The notes under the pieces: generated by a model | What the model was told of the DNA's origin: nothing | What the model saw: the letters and a program-made list of their open reading frames with translations, nothing else | The model's database searches: none | Position numbers and translations under genes: made by a program | In this document: positions 1-9,287 of the stretch, one piece after another | Layout of the letters: each line of letters opens with the position of its first letter | How positions within the stretch are numbered: the stretch's first letter is position 1 | NCBI GenBank assembly: GCA_024639145.1 | Contig: JAHEIZ010000010.1 | Location: 1 to 64,000, forward strand | Origin: Actinomycetes bacterium | GTDB taxonomy: Bacteria > Actinomycetota > Actinomycetes > S36-B12 | DNA: 64,000 nt | Reading direction: 5' to 3'

Positions 1-480
1 AATGGCGGTAACGGCGGTAAGGGCGGTCCTCTAGGCAATGGAGGTGCAGGCGGTAACGGCGGCAATGACGGAGTGCCGTCCGTGTCCTCCTTCAACCTCA
101 ACCCCACCGGCGGCAATGGCGGCTCCGGCGGTAGTGGCGGTGCTACGTCGGGTGTCGGTGGCCTCGGCGGCAATGGCGGAGCAGCGCAAAGCACTGGCGC
201 CGGGCAGGCGAGCGGCGGCAATGGCGGCCAGGGCGGCGCGACCTTGATCGAGCTGGCCGTAGGCGGCAGTGGCGGCAATGGCGGCAGTGCCAGGGCGGCG
301 GGGGTGGGAAGCGTGGCCACCGGTGGTCAAGGCGGGGCAGGCGGGGATGCCACTGAAGTGCAGTCATCAGGCGGCGACGGCGGCAACGGCGGTAGTACGA
401 GTAGTGCCACTAGTCAGGTGCCGGGCGCGGGTGGCACCGGCGGATCGGGTGGTAGCGGTGGTAATTCAGGAGCAAAGGGT
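1..480 (+). repeat. Imperfect short tandem repeats coding for GGxGG units
   Basis: Repeating 9- to 18-base units built from ggcggcaatggcgg and variants, all in frame with the Gly-rich reading frame. The units are degenerate and have no unique spacers, so this is a coding repeat rather than a CRISPR array. Confidence 0.7.
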
Positions 481-504
481 TCGCCGGGCACTGTCGGTCC
501 CTAG
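1..504 (+). CDS. C-terminal part of a glycine-rich GGxGG-repeat protein (cut by the left edge)
   Basis: The frame is open from the first base to the TAG at 502-504, so the N-terminus lies outside the window. About 167 codons are visible and most fall in GGNGG, GGSGG or GGQGG units broken by short Ala/Ser/Thr/Val stretches. The last residues (GAKGSPGTVGP) leave the repeat. This resembles the glycine-rich arm of mycobacterial PE_PGRS proteins and of some Gly-rich adhesins, but no PE domain or anchor can be seen in the visible part. Function is unknown; a secreted or surface protein is the usual role of such sequence, which is inference here. The bases repeat along with the residues (ggcggcaatggc units). 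Confidence 0.7.
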   Translation, partial: NGGNGGKGGPLGNGGAGGNGGNDGVPSVSSFNLNPTGGNGGSGGSGGATSGVGGLGGNGGAAQSTGAGQASGGNGGQGGATLIELAVGGSGGNGGSARAAGVGSVATGGQGGAGGDATEVQSSGGDGGNGGSTSSATSQVPGAGGTGGSGGSGGNSGAKGSPGTVGP

Positions 505-548
505 TCCTGTCCCGTTTCACCACGCACCAACATGAGTTGTGATCGGAA

Positions 549-1451
549 GTGCGCGACACTCTCCCTGTGAGCGATGCATCCCTGAATTCTCCAGACAGCG
601 ACAGACTCCGCGACTTAGCCAACTTCGCGAACCCCGCATACGCCTGGCGCCGCCTTCTCTCGGAGTGCTTCGGCACCTTTCTTCTCGTGATGGTGGCAGC
701 CGGTGGCGCAATGATGGCGGCGGCATTCGATGGTGCGGTCAGTCGCACCGCCGCAGTCGTCGCGCCAGGCCTGATGGTGATGGCGATCATCTTGTTCATG
801 GGCAAGATTTCTGGTGCGCATCTCAATCCCGCGGTGAGCTACGCCTTCGCACTTCGCGGTGACTTTCCGTGGAAGCGGGTTCTTCCGTATGTGCTCGCGC
901 AGATCGTTGGCGGGCTACTCGCGGTCGTTGTCCTACAGCTCGTCATCGGAGTCTCGGCGAGTCACGGAGCCACGTATCCGGGAGTTGGCGTCTCGGTATG
1001 GGCGGCTCTGACCATGGAGATCTTGCTGACTCTGGGCTTGGTCAGCGTGATTCTGGGCACCGCATCCGGTGCCCAGAACATCGGTCCGATCGGTGCACTT
1101 GCCGTGGGTGGCTACATCGCGTTGGCAGGCCTGTGGGCAAGCCCGCTGGCCGGTGGCTCAATGAACCCCGTGCGGTCCCTGGCCCCCGACATCGTCTCCG
1201 GAGACTTCACGGCCTTCTGGATCTATCTCGTGGGACCGCTCGTGGGCGCTACCTGCGCGGTCGTACTCGCCTACGCCTTGCGCGGCCCCGGCGGTGACCT
1301 GATGGCGCGTGAGGCGGCCGAGGGCTCCGCCGCCGTTGCGCGGGAGAAGGCTGTGGCCAAGGCCAGGCTCGATCACGCCGGCGATGAGGTCAAGGACGCG
1401 GTAGAGCGAGGGGTCGCTGATGTCGATCACGTCATCGACGGCGAGAAGTAG
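549..1451 (+). CDS. MIP-family channel (aquaporin / glycerol facilitator type)
   Basis: A 300-residue membrane protein with six hydrophobic segments and the two half-helix pore motifs of the major intrinsic protein family: NPA at residues 93-95 and NPV at 206-208. Members conduct water or small neutral solutes through the cytoplasmic membrane. The NPV in the second half replaces the usual NPA; an Arg follows it (NPVRS), as expected for the selectivity filter. Residues 250-300 form a charged Ala/Glu/Lys/Asp tail, probably helical and cytoplasmic. The start taken is GTG at 549; an in-frame GTG at 567 is also possible and neither has a clear ribosome site. Substrate cannot be predicted from sequence alone. 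Confidence 0.85.
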   Translation: MRDTLPVSDASLNSPDSDRLRDLANFANPAYAWRRLLSECFGTFLLVMVAAGGAMMAAAFDGAVSRTAAVVAPGLMVMAIILFMGKISGAHLNPAVSYAFALRGDFPWKRVLPYVLAQIVGGLLAVVVLQLVIGVSASHGATYPGVGVSVWAALTMEILLTLGLVSVILGTASGAQNIGPIGALAVGGYIALAGLWASPLAGGSMNPVRSLAPDIVSGDFTAFWIYLVGPLVGATCAVVLAYALRGPGGDLMAREAAEGSAAVAREKAVAKARLDHAGDEVKDAVERGVADVDHVIDGEK

Positions 1452-1503
1452 CTCAAGGTGAGGCGTCCTTGATCCCCGTGCACCGCACGGAACAATGCTC
1501 CCC

Positions 1504-2748
1504 ATGACCCAGGTATCGCCGGCCGACATGATGCTGGCCGCGGCATTGGTCTTCGGCCTGGCCATGGCCTGTCAGGTCATCGCGCCACTGCTCAAGATCC
1601 CGGCGCTGATTCTGCTGCTGCCGGTGGGCTTCCTCTTCGGCCTCCTCGCACCGGGGCTGCGCATGAGCGAGATCCTGGGTTCAGCCTTTCCCGTGGCCGT
1701 TGACCTGATGGTCGCGCTGATCTTGTTCCAGGGTGGAATGGAACTCGGCGACATCAGGCTGCAAGGCTCTGACAAGAAGGTCGTCAAGCGGCTGATCTGG
1801 ATCGGCGGCGGTCTGACCTTCATCGCAGGATCCGTGGCGACACATTTCCTTCTCGACCTCGCGTGGCCATTGGCCTTCCTGCTCGGCGCGATCCTGATCG
1901 TCTCCGGGCCGACAGTCGTGACACCCATTCTCGATCTCGTTCGACTCAAGCCACGCGTCCGCGGCATCCTGCTCTGGGAGGGAACCTCGCTCGATCCGCT
2001 GGGAGCCATCTTCGCTGTCGTGGTCTTTCAGGTCGTGCGTGCGACGAATTCGAACTCGTCATGGGAGGCAGTCGTCACGCTGATCGCCAGCTTGCTCGTC
2101 GCAATTGTCGTAGCAGCCGTCGGTGTTCTGATCGTGATTCTTGGTCAGAAGCTCGTGCATCCCAATCACATTCTTGGCACGCAGGTACTGATCGGTACCG
2201 TGATCGTGGCGAGCGCCTTCGCGAACTTCCTGGCGTCGGAGAGCGGGCTCCTCACGGCATTGCTGATGGGCGTCACTGCTCCCAGGCTCGCCAAGAGGCT
2301 CAACACCTCACTCGATCAGGTCAAGCCGTTCTTCAACACCATTGCCTCGATTGGCATCGGAGTGCTGTTCATCAGTATCGCGGCGCTCGTGCCCTCGCCA
2401 ATCGTGCTGACCATCGCCCTGCCGACAATTGGTGTTGCACTGATTCTCATTCTCGTTATGCGCCCTTTCATCGCACTCGTCTGCACGCGCAAGTCCGGGC
2501 TCAGCTCGCGTGAACGCGCATTCATCGGCTGGATGGACCCGCGGGGCATCGTCGCTGCCGCAACAGCATCGAGCGTGGGCGCTTCGCTCGTTGCGGCCAA
2601 GGTGGCCGGTGCGGAGAAGCTACTTCCCGCGGCCTTCATCATCATCGCGGTGACGGTCTTCGTCTACGGCCTCACTGCTGTGCCGGTGGCTGCCGCATTG
2701 GGCCTGCGCCAAGCAAACGCCGACGAGCAGAGCCCGGCTCAGGGCTAG
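1504..2748 (+). CDS. Cation:proton antiporter, CPA1 / NhaP type
   Basis: About 414 residues with roughly 12 hydrophobic segments. Signature pieces of the monovalent cation/proton antiporter family are visible: SGPTVVTPIL, EGTSLDPLGA (the conserved acidic ion-site region) and WMDPRGIVAA near the C-terminus. It would exchange Na+ or K+ for H+ at the cytoplasmic membrane for pH and salt balance. An upstream ATG at 1495 is in frame; 1504 is preferred because AACAAT lies seven bases before it, in the -10 position of a leaderless transcript, and there is no Shine-Dalgarno. Its stop codon shares CTAG with the stop of the convergent gene on the other strand. Confidence 0.85.
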   Translation: MTQVSPADMMLAAALVFGLAMACQVIAPLLKIPALILLLPVGFLFGLLAPGLRMSEILGSAFPVAVDLMVALILFQGGMELGDIRLQGSDKKVVKRLIWIGGGLTFIAGSVATHFLLDLAWPLAFLLGAILIVSGPTVVTPILDLVRLKPRVRGILLWEGTSLDPLGAIFAVVVFQVVRATNSNSSWEAVVTLIASLLVAIVVAAVGVLIVILGQKLVHPNHILGTQVLIGTVIVASAFANFLASESGLLTALLMGVTAPRLAKRLNTSLDQVKPFFNTIASIGIGVLFISIAALVPSPIVLTIALPTIGVALILILVMRPFIALVCTRKSGLSSRERAFIGWMDPRGIVAAATASSVGASLVAAKVAGAEKLLPAAFIIIAVTVFVYGLTAVPVAAALGLRQANADEQSPAQG

Positions 2749-3299
2749 CTATCCAGCTCAGCCAGTCGCGTGGCAATCATGGCGCACAGCAACTTCTTGT
2801 CGACCTTCCAGTCGAACGGCACCTTGAACGTCTTCTTGTTGACCTCGTACGCCTCAAGGCGCGGACGGAACTGGTCGATCATGCCGGTACCCCACGGAGC
2901 GAGCAGAAAGTACTTCGACTGCACAGAGAGTCCGAAGACATACGTGTCAGTGATCTTGACCATGGGCTGATTCCAGGCGATGACAATCTCCGACTTCGGG
3001 AACTTCTTCGTGATTGCCCCGAAGATCTCGCGAGCCTTCACCTGCACCTGCTCGTCGAATGGCGCGAGGTAGTCGTCGAGGGTGTTGAAGCGCCTGCTGG
3101 TCGTGTTGCCCTTGCTATAGAGCACGAGTGCATTGGCGTGCGCCTGACTGAAGCCATGGTTCTCGCGGAGGTAGGCAATCTGCTCCGGGTACTTGAGGTC
3201 CTTGATCTCTTTCATCTGGTCGAACCAGTACGACATTGGCAGGCCGTGCTTCTTCTCAATAGCCGGGAAGTATGAGGAGCGGTCGGGATTCGTGGCCAT
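2745..3299 (-). CDS. DUF4287 plus DUF1801/DUF5655-like protein
   Basis: A 184-residue soluble protein. Residues about 5-60 (YFPAIEKK..., then GLPMSYWFDQMKE) look like DUF4287, and residues 75-180 (Trp-Asn-Gln-Pro segment, then YVFGLSVQSKYFLL) look like the DUF1801/DUF5655 fold, a small helix-grip domain also found in iron-chaperone-like proteins. No enzyme function is established for this arrangement. The start is fixed by TAGGAT ending six bases before the ATG, a leaderless promoter. It ends tail-to-tail with the antiporter with a 4-bp overlap. Confidence 0.75.
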   Translation of the reverse strand: MATNPDRSSYFPAIEKKHGLPMSYWFDQMKEIKDLKYPEQIAYLRENHGFSQAHANALVLYSKGNTTSRRFNTLDDYLAPFDEQVQVKAREIFGAITKKFPKSEIVIAWNQPMVKITDTYVFGLSVQSKYFLLAPWGTGMIDQFRPRLEAYEVNKKTFKVPFDWKVDKKLLCAMIATRLAELDS

Positions 3300-3305
3300 G
3301 AGGAA

Positions 3306-3311
3306 ATCCTA
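3306..3311 (-). promoter_or_regulatory. -10 hexamer of a leaderless promoter (DUF4287 gene)
   Basis: Read on the minus strand, TAGGAT is followed by six bases and then the ATG at 3299. There is no ribosome site, so transcription probably starts at the A of the start codon. Confidence 0.6.
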
Positions 3312-3462
3312 GAGAGGGGCGTCGCCGGCCCACAGGACTTTGCCTCACGCGCGAGGAGTGGCTGAGGTCACCTCAATCCCGCCCTCGCCCCCAGACTCCG
3401 AGCACTAGATTGACCAGCCTGGGCCGTGTCCTGCCGCCCCTTACGTGCCTCGGGAGTCGTCA

Positions 3463-4989
3463 GTGATCATCGGAGTCCTTCACGAGGCTCTCGCAGGCGA
3501 GACCCGCGTCTCCGCGACCCCCGGCACCGTCGAGAAGCTCCTGGCGCTCGGGTATTCAGTCGTGGTCGAGCCGGGTGCAGGCACAGCCTCCTCTTTCTCC
3601 GACGAGGCCTACGTGGCCGCCGGTGCGACGATCGGCGATGCGGCTGGCGCCGACATCGTCTTCGGCATCAATGCACCGTCAGCAGCTCAGCTTGATCGCC
3701 TTCGCGAGGGCACGACCGTTGTCTCCTTGGTCAGCCCGGCGCTCAATCCCGATCTCGTCGCCGATCTCGCCCGACGACGCATCACGTCACTCGCGATGGA
3801 TGCCGTTCCGCGCATCTCGCGCGCACAGTCACTCGACGTGCTCAGCTCGATGGCCAACATCGCGGGCTACCGTGCCGTGATCGAGGCAGCGAATGCCTTC
3901 GGACGTTTCTTCACCGGTCAGGTCACGGCAGCGGGCAAGGTTCCGCCGGCAAAGGTGCTCGTTGCCGGGGTGGGCGTCGCGGGGCTCGCGGCGATCGGCA
4001 CTGCCGGCGGCATGGGCGCGATCGTCTACGCGACCGACCCGCGGCCCGAGGTCGCGGATCAGGTCGCATCGCTCGGCGGCAAGTACCTCGAGGTCGCATC
4101 CGGCGAGGTTGAGATCTCGACTACCGGTTATGCCAAGGAGATGTCCGACGACTACAACGAGCGCGCTGCCGCGCTTTACGCAGCGTGGGTTCCGGATATC
4201 GACATCATCATCACCACGGCACTGATTCCCGGCCGCTCGGCACCCATCCTGATCACCGCAGACATGGTCGCGAGCATGAAGCGCGGAAGCGTCATCGTCG
4301 ATATGGCGGCGGCGAACGGCGGCAACGTCGAGGGCACGGTCAAGGGCGAGGTCGTCGTGACCCCCAATGGTGTCACGATCATCGGCTATACCGATCTCCC
4401 CGGTCGCCTTGCAGCGCAGGCATCACAGCTCTTCGGTACCAACCTCGTCAACCTGATGAAGCTCATGACGCCGGGCAAGGATGGCGTGCTCGTCATCGAC
4501 TGGGACGACGTCGTGCAGCGAGGCATCACGGTCGCACGCGACGGCGACATCACCTGGCCACCACCGCCGGTACAAGTGTCCGCGGCGCCCGCGAAGGCAG
4601 CTGAGCCGGTGATTGCCGAGGCTGCTCCGGCCAAGCCACCGATGAGTTCGGCTCGTCGCTTCACCTACGTCGGCATCGGTGCGGCTATCCTGCTGCTTCT
4701 CGTGGCCGCATCGCCCGCAGCGCTGCGGGTGCATCTGACAGTCTTCGCCCTGGCGATCGTGATCGGTTACTACGTGATCGGCAATGTGCACCACGCGCTG
4801 CATACCCCGCTGATGTCGGTGACCAATGCGATTTCCGGCATCATCGTCGTCGGCGCACTACTCCAGATCGGTCACGGCAACACCGCGATCACGATCCTCG
4901 CCTTCGTCTCAGTCCTACTGGCCAGCATCAACGTGTTCGGCGGATTCGCCGTGACGCGCCGCATGCTCTCGATGTTCTCGCGGAGCTGA
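3463..4989 (+). CDS. pntA: NAD(P) transhydrogenase, subunit alpha
   Basis: About 508 residues, the length of the full E. coli-type alpha subunit. The N-terminal two thirds hold the NAD(H)-binding domain I (GETRVSATP near the start, [17 protein letters not shown] Rossmann loop). The C-terminal part has about four membrane segments with the conserved [17 protein letters not shown] stretch of domain II. With PntB it couples proton entry to hydride transfer from NADH to NADP+, supplying NADPH. Start at GTG 3463 aligns with the known N-terminus (IIGVLHEAL...); GTG 3445 would add six residues. pntB follows four bases after the stop, so the pair is one operon. Confidence 0.95.
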   Translation: MIIGVLHEALAGETRVSATPGTVEKLLALGYSVVVEPGAGTASSFSDEAYVAAGATIGDAAGADIVFGINAPSAAQLDRLREGTTVVSLVSPALNPDLVADLARRRITSLAMDAVPRISRAQSLDVLSSMANIAGYRAVIEAANAFGRFFTGQVTAAGKVPPAKVLVAGVGVAGLAAIGTAGGMGAIVYATDPRPEVADQVASLGGKYLEVASGEVEISTTGYAKEMSDDYNERAAALYAAWVPDIDIIITTALIPGRSAPILITADMVASMKRGSVIVDMAAANGGNVEGTVKGEVVVTPNGVTIIGYTDLPGRLAAQASQLFGTNLVNLMKLMTPGKDGVLVIDWDDVVQRGITVARDGDITWPPPPVQVSAAPAKAAEPVIAEAAPAKPPMSSARRFTYVGIGAAILLLLVAASPAALRVHLTVFALAIVIGYYVIGNVHHALHTPLMSVTNAISGIIVVGALLQIGHGNTAITILAFVSVLLASINVFGGFAVTRRMLSMFSRS

Positions 4990-4993
4990 GCGC

Positions 4994-6412
4994 ATGACTA
5001 TCGAATCCCTCGCCCAGGCAGCCTTCCTGGTTGCTGCGCTGCTCTTCATCCTCGCTCTGGCGGGGCTCTCGAAGCATGAGACCGCCAAGGCGGGAAATGC
5101 CTATGGCATGACCGGCATGGCCATCGCCCTGGTTGCGACGATCGTGCTTGCCATCGATCGGAACATCGAGGCTCTCGGCCTGATCCTGATCGGCGTGGCC
5201 ATGGTTGTCGGCGGCGCGGTTGGCCTGTGGCGCGCACGCGTGGTCGAGATGACGGGCATGCCCGAGCTCATCGCTCTTCTGCATTCCTTCGTCGGCCTGG
5301 CCGCCGTGCTCGTCGGCTGGAACGGGTATCTGCTCATTGAAGGCGGGGGAGACCCGGCCGAGATCGCCCTGCTCACCTCGCAGGGCACCCTGGGCATTCA
5401 CCATGCCGAGGTATTCATCGGTGTCTTCATCGGCGCCGTGACCTTCACGGGTTCGATTGTCGCCTTCGGGAAGCTCTCGGGCCGGATGAAGTCGAACCCC
5501 CTGGTGCTGCCCGGTAAGAACGCGCTCAACATCGGTGCGCTCGTGGCCTTCGTCGCGCTGACCGTCTGGTTCTGCATCAGCCCGGCCCTGTGGCTGCTGA
5601 TCGTCGTGACTCTCGTCGCCCTTGCCCTGGGGTGGCATCTGGTCGCCTCTATCGGCGGCGGTGACATGCCCGTGGTGGTCTCGATGCTCAACAGTTACTC
5701 CGGTTGGGCAGCGGCGGCTTCGGGCTTCCTGCTCGACAATGATTTGCTGATCGTGACCGGAGCGCTCGTGGGCTCCTCGGGCGCGTATCTCTCCTTCATC
5801 ATGTGCAAGGCGATGAATCGCTCCTTCATCTCGGTCATCGCGGGTGGCTTCGGCATCGAGGCCGGCCCAGGCGAGGACAAGGACTACGGCGATCATCGCG
5901 AGGTGACGGCCGCCGAGACCGCCGAGCTCCTGCGCAATGCGAAGTCCGTCATCATCACTCCGGGCTATGGAATGGCCGTGGCTCAGGCGCAGTACGGCGT
6001 GGCCGAGCTGACCCGCAAGCTCCGTGAGAACGGAACGACCGTGCGTTTCGGCATCCACCCCGTTGCCGGCCGTCTTCCAGGTCACATGAATGTGCTACTC
6101 GCCGAGGCGAAGGTGCCCTATGACATCGTCCTCGAGATGGACGAGATCAACGATGATTTCTCCGATACCGATGTCGTCCTCGTCATCGGCGCGAATGACA
6201 CGGTGAATCCTGCAGCAGAGACTGACCCGGGCAGCCCCATCGCCGGCATGCCCGTGCTTCGCGTGTGGAATGCCAACGACGTGATCGTCTTCAAGCGCTC
6301 GATGGCGTCGGGCTATGCCGGCGTGCAGAACCCGCTGTTCTTCAACGAGAACTCGGCGATGCTGTTCGGCGACGCGAAGGATCGCGTGGAGGACATCGTC
6401 CGCGCGCTGTAG
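4994..6412 (+). CDS. pntB: NAD(P) transhydrogenase, subunit beta
   Basis: 472 residues. The N-terminal half has eight or nine membrane helices forming the rest of the proton channel; the C-terminal 180 residues are the NADP(H)-binding domain III with the diagnostic [31 protein letters not shown] and [12 protein letters not shown] motifs. It forms the membrane-bound transhydrogenase with PntA and starts four bases after the pntA stop. NADPH produced here would feed the thioredoxin/peroxiredoxin-type systems coded further right, which is inference. A hairpin is not evident between its end and the convergent gene at 6422. Confidence 0.96.
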   Translation: MTIESLAQAAFLVAALLFILALAGLSKHETAKAGNAYGMTGMAIALVATIVLAIDRNIEALGLILIGVAMVVGGAVGLWRARVVEMTGMPELIALLHSFVGLAAVLVGWNGYLLIEGGGDPAEIALLTSQGTLGIHHAEVFIGVFIGAVTFTGSIVAFGKLSGRMKSNPLVLPGKNALNIGALVAFVALTVWFCISPALWLLIVVTLVALALGWHLVASIGGGDMPVVVSMLNSYSGWAAAASGFLLDNDLLIVTGALVGSSGAYLSFIMCKAMNRSFISVIAGGFGIEAGPGEDKDYGDHREVTAAETAELLRNAKSVIITPGYGMAVAQAQYGVAELTRKLRENGTTVRFGIHPVAGRLPGHMNVLLAEAKVPYDIVLEMDEINDDFSDTDVVLVIGANDTVNPAAETDPGSPIAGMPVLRVWNANDVIVFKRSMASGYAGVQNPLFFNENSAMLFGDAKDRVEDIVRAL

Positions 6413-6421
6413 CGAGAAAGC

Positions 6422-6892
6422 TCAGGCCTTGTCGAGGGCTGACTGAACAGATTGCGCGTATGCCATCGAGGTGTAGGTTGCGCCGGATGCCGCTGCGACG
6501 TGTGTCGACTGAGCAGCGAGAATCTCCGACTTCATTGTCGGGATGGCCCGGTCTGTCCAGCCTTGGTAACCGCCACCGGGTGCGTTGAGAGTCTTGATAT
6601 CGGTGATCGTGGTGCCATCGAGAACGACCTTGACCTGCACGGTGCCGAAACGGAAGTTCACAGCGTCACCCTTGATGCTGCGCTTTCCGGAGGTGCTGGA
6701 TCCGCCGGAGGTGCTTGCGGAACCGCTCGCCGCCGGCGCAGCCGAACTGCCTGCCTCGGTGCCAGCACCAAGATCCTCGGCCGAGGCCGTGTCACTATCA
6801 GCGCCCGAGGGGAGCAGGTAGAGCAGCACGCCGCCCGCGACCGCGATCAGCACGGCGGGTGCGAGGCGACGAGCGAGTCTGACTTCACTCAT
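6422..6892 (-). CDS. FMN-binding domain protein, predicted covalently flavinylated
   Basis: 156 residues: one N-terminal membrane anchor (about residues 10-28), a Ser/Ala/Gly-rich linker (35-70), then an FMN_bind domain. The SGATYTS motif at 136-142 is the sequence that ApbE enzymes modify; Thr139 is the expected attachment site for FMN. The protein is thus likely a membrane-tethered extracytoplasmic electron carrier. It lies three bases downstream of the flavocytochrome reductase gene on the same strand, and an apbE gene is divergent from that pair, so all three components of a flavin electron-transfer chain sit together. Confidence 0.88.
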   Translation of the reverse strand: MSEVRLARRLAPAVLIAVAGGVLLYLLPSGADSDTASAEDLGAGTEAGSSAAPAASGSASTSGGSSTSGKRSIKGDAVNFRFGTVQVKVVLDGTTITDIKTLNAPGGGYQGWTDRAIPTMKSEILAAQSTHVAAASGATYTSMAYAQSVQSALDKA

Positions 6893-6895
6893 GGG

Positions 6896-8305
6896 TTACC
6901 ACCAGATTCTCTCGAAGTGAATATCAGCTGAGGCCACACCGCATTCACGGAGGCACTTGTAGGCAGCGTGAATCATCGGCTGTGATCCGCACACGACGAC
7001 AACTCTCTCCGCCACGTCGGGAACGAGTGAGCGCATCACGTGCGGATCGAAAGGATTGCCCGTGGCCAGTTCGTGCGTGCGACCCACCACGGGGATGATC
7101 CGGCCCTTGCGTGTCTCGGCAAGGTGCTCGAGCTCATCGAGATGCACGATCTCGGCCTCGCGCCGCGCGCGGTAGATCACCACGGGCTCCGCGGAGGAGT
7201 CGAAGTCCTCCATGAGGGAGCGCACAGGTGCAATACCGACACCGCCGGCAATGAGAAGTAGCTTGCTTCCGCGAAGCTCCTCGTAGATCTTGGTGCCGTA
7301 GGGGCCTTCGACTGCAACCTTGGTTCCGACCGGAAGCTGGGTCATCAGTTCACTTGCGCCGCCGAGAGCCTTGATCGTGAAGCGAATTCGATCGACCCGT
7401 GGTGCGGCAGAGATCGAATAGGGGTGTGGCTGCCAGAACAGCTTCGGTGTCAGGGGGCGAAGAAGGGCGAACTGGCCGGCAGCGGCTCGAAGATACGTGA
7501 CGTTTCGTCCGCCGAGCTCAATGGCCGCAGCCACGTCATTGAGTGGAGTCACCGAGAGAACGGTCAACGGGCGAAGGACGGAGAGGAATGCTCGGCCCCA
7601 CCGGCTGATGATCACCTGGGCCAGCACGATGACGCTCACGATGATCCAGAACCACCGAGCCAGGGGATCGAAGGCGAGATCGGAGCCGAGGAAGATCTCG
7701 TGCGCGAAGGCGAGAATCAGTGCCGCGTAGACGAGCAGATGAATGAAGTACCAGGTCTCGTATGACATGCGGCGACGCATGAAGCCGAGTGAGAGGAAGG
7801 TGATGAGCAGCATGCCGAGCGCACCCACAGTGGCCATCGCCATGTACTGCTCTTCGCCGATCAGCTGCTTGACGGCATCGACGAATCCGGAGTAGCTGCT
7901 GTACGCGACGACCGTCGTGATGATGTGCGCAATCAGGAGCAGCGCGGCAGTCTCACCGAGCCACCGGTGCCACAGGAGTGCGCGATCTAGGCCGAAGGCG
8001 CGTTCGAAGCGGTGCGTGCGGGCCGCGAGCGAGATCCCGATGAGGGCGATGGAGGTCGCCAGCAATCCGGTGAGTGCCCCTGCCGACTCCCACTGCTCGG
8101 TCCAGCTGCCGTGAAGCAGCAAGGTGAGCCCGCCATGGCGCCACCAGATGCCCACGGTGACCACAAGGAGCCCGATGGACACGATCGCGGCATCGCTCAG
8201 TGCAGCACCCGGATTCAGGGGTCGGCGCGCCCGATGAGGATGATCGATGCTCGGCGAGAGAACTCCGGAACCTCCGCTTGAGCTGCTCGCGGAGTCCTTG
8301 GCCAT
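6896..8305 (-). CDS. Ferric-reductase-like transmembrane protein with FAD/NAD(P) reductase domain
   Basis: 469 residues. The first half has six or more hydrophobic helices of the ferric reductase-like domain with paired histidines (HRWLGETAALLLIAH; HLLVYAALILAFAH) suited to heme. The second half is a ferredoxin-NADP reductase module: HPYSISAAP for FAD, LLIAGGVGIAPVRSLM and VVCGSQPMIHAAY for NAD(P)H. It would move electrons from cytoplasmic NAD(P)H across the membrane, most likely to the FMN-bearing protein coded three bases downstream. The start at ATG 8305 leaves 88 bp to the divergent apbE gene. Confidence 0.88.
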   Translation of the reverse strand: MAKDSASSSSGGSGVLSPSIDHPHRARRPLNPGAALSDAAIVSIGLLVVTVGIWWRHGGLTLLLHGSWTEQWESAGALTGLLATSIALIGISLAARTHRFERAFGLDRALLWHRWLGETAALLLIAHIITTVVAYSSYSGFVDAVKQLIGEEQYMAMATVGALGMLLITFLSLGFMRRRMSYETWYFIHLLVYAALILAFAHEIFLGSDLAFDPLARWFWIIVSVIVLAQVIISRWGRAFLSVLRPLTVLSVTPLNDVAAAIELGGRNVTYLRAAAGQFALLRPLTPKLFWQPHPYSISAAPRVDRIRFTIKALGGASELMTQLPVGTKVAVEGPYGTKIYEELRGSKLLLIAGGVGIAPVRSLMEDFDSSAEPVVIYRARREAEIVHLDELEHLAETRKGRIIPVVGRTHELATGNPFDPHVMRSLVPDVAERVVVVCGSQPMIHAAYKCLRECGVASADIHFERIWW

Positions 8306-8393
8306 GGTTCATACTCCCATAGGCGGCTGGGTGAATCTTCGCTCGACGCCGACTCCACAGGCTTATGTCAGGCGAACTCGAAACGGACCCCAC

Positions 8394-9227
8394 ATGTCAC
8401 TCATCCGCTCCGGCCGAGAGGTCATGGAGGGCTGGTCGGCAGGCATCTCGGGCACGCTCGTGCACTCCGATCGAATGATTCACGTCGAGCATGTGTGGGG
8501 TACGGCCATCAGCATGAATATCGCCGGCACCAGTGGTCGCGAAGCCCGGGCACGATCGGCACTAGACGAATGCTCCAAGTTCTTCGCGAAGGTGGACGAG
8601 ATCTTCTCCACGTACCGTCCGGAGTCCGAGGTCACGCTCTACCGCAACGGACTCTCGCGGCCGGGTCTGCAGTCACCTGAATTCGAGCAAGTCATGCAGG
8701 CGTGTACCGACCTGCGCCGAGCGACCGGCGGCTCCTTCGATCCATGGGCCGTGCCGGGCGGCTTCGATCCGTCGGGCTACGTGAAGGGTTGGGCGATCGG
8801 TCGCGCGAGTCTTCGCCTCTCGGCACTCGGTTTCGACAACCACCTGATCAATGCAGGCGGTGATGTGTGCGCGGTGGGTTCCGAGTATCCCGGAACGCAA
8901 TCCGGCTGGCCTGTCGGAATCGTGAATCCGCATTCTCCTGAAGACATCATCAAGGTCGCGCACCTGCGCGATTGCTCAATGGCCACCTCGGGTCGCTATG
9001 AGCGCGGTGACCATGTCATCGATCCCGCGACCGGCGAACCGGCCGTCAGTGTCGACAGTGCGACTGTCGTGGGTCCTGATCCCGGGATTGCTGATGCGCT
9101 TGCCTCTGCGGCCATGGTCGACGGCCCGGCCGCGATGGGCTGGTGTGCCGAGCTTGGTCCGCAGTGGTCGCTCTATCTCGTCATCGGGGATACGGGCCAT
9201 TCCCACGGCGTGGCATTCGAATCGTGA
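8394..9227 (+). CDS. apbE: FAD:protein FMN transferase (ApbE)
   Basis: 277 residues from ATG 8394. ApbE features: VWGTAISMNI near the N-terminus, LINAGGDVCAVG at about 151-162, and HVIDPATGEPAVS at about 207-219. The ADALASAA segment near 233-240 matches the metal-binding motif with Ser instead of the usual Thr. The enzyme hydrolyses FAD and transfers FMN to a Thr in SGAT-type motifs; such a motif is present in the protein coded at 6422-6892. Upstream codons in this frame overlap the divergent reductase gene and were rejected. There is no obvious signal peptide. Confidence 0.9.
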   Translation: MSLIRSGREVMEGWSAGISGTLVHSDRMIHVEHVWGTAISMNIAGTSGREARARSALDECSKFFAKVDEIFSTYRPESEVTLYRNGLSRPGLQSPEFEQVMQACTDLRRATGGSFDPWAVPGGFDPSGYVKGWAIGRASLRLSALGFDNHLINAGGDVCAVGSEYPGTQSGWPVGIVNPHSPEDIIKVAHLRDCSMATSGRYERGDHVIDPATGEPAVSVDSATVVGPDPGIADALASAAMVDGPAAMGWCAELGPQWSLYLVIGDTGHSHGVAFES

Positions 9228-9287
9228 GCAGCTCGACGAGGCAATATCCATGCGTCAGCCGCCGCACCAAGGCCCGAGGGAGTAGCA

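Noticed and set aside
1-504. CRISPR array
   Set aside because: Units are in frame, degenerate and without unique spacers; they code for GGxGG repeats.
4928-6085. A 385-codon open frame opposite pntB
   Set aside because: Antisense shadow of a clearly conserved gene; composition is His/Asp/Gly-rich with no family match.
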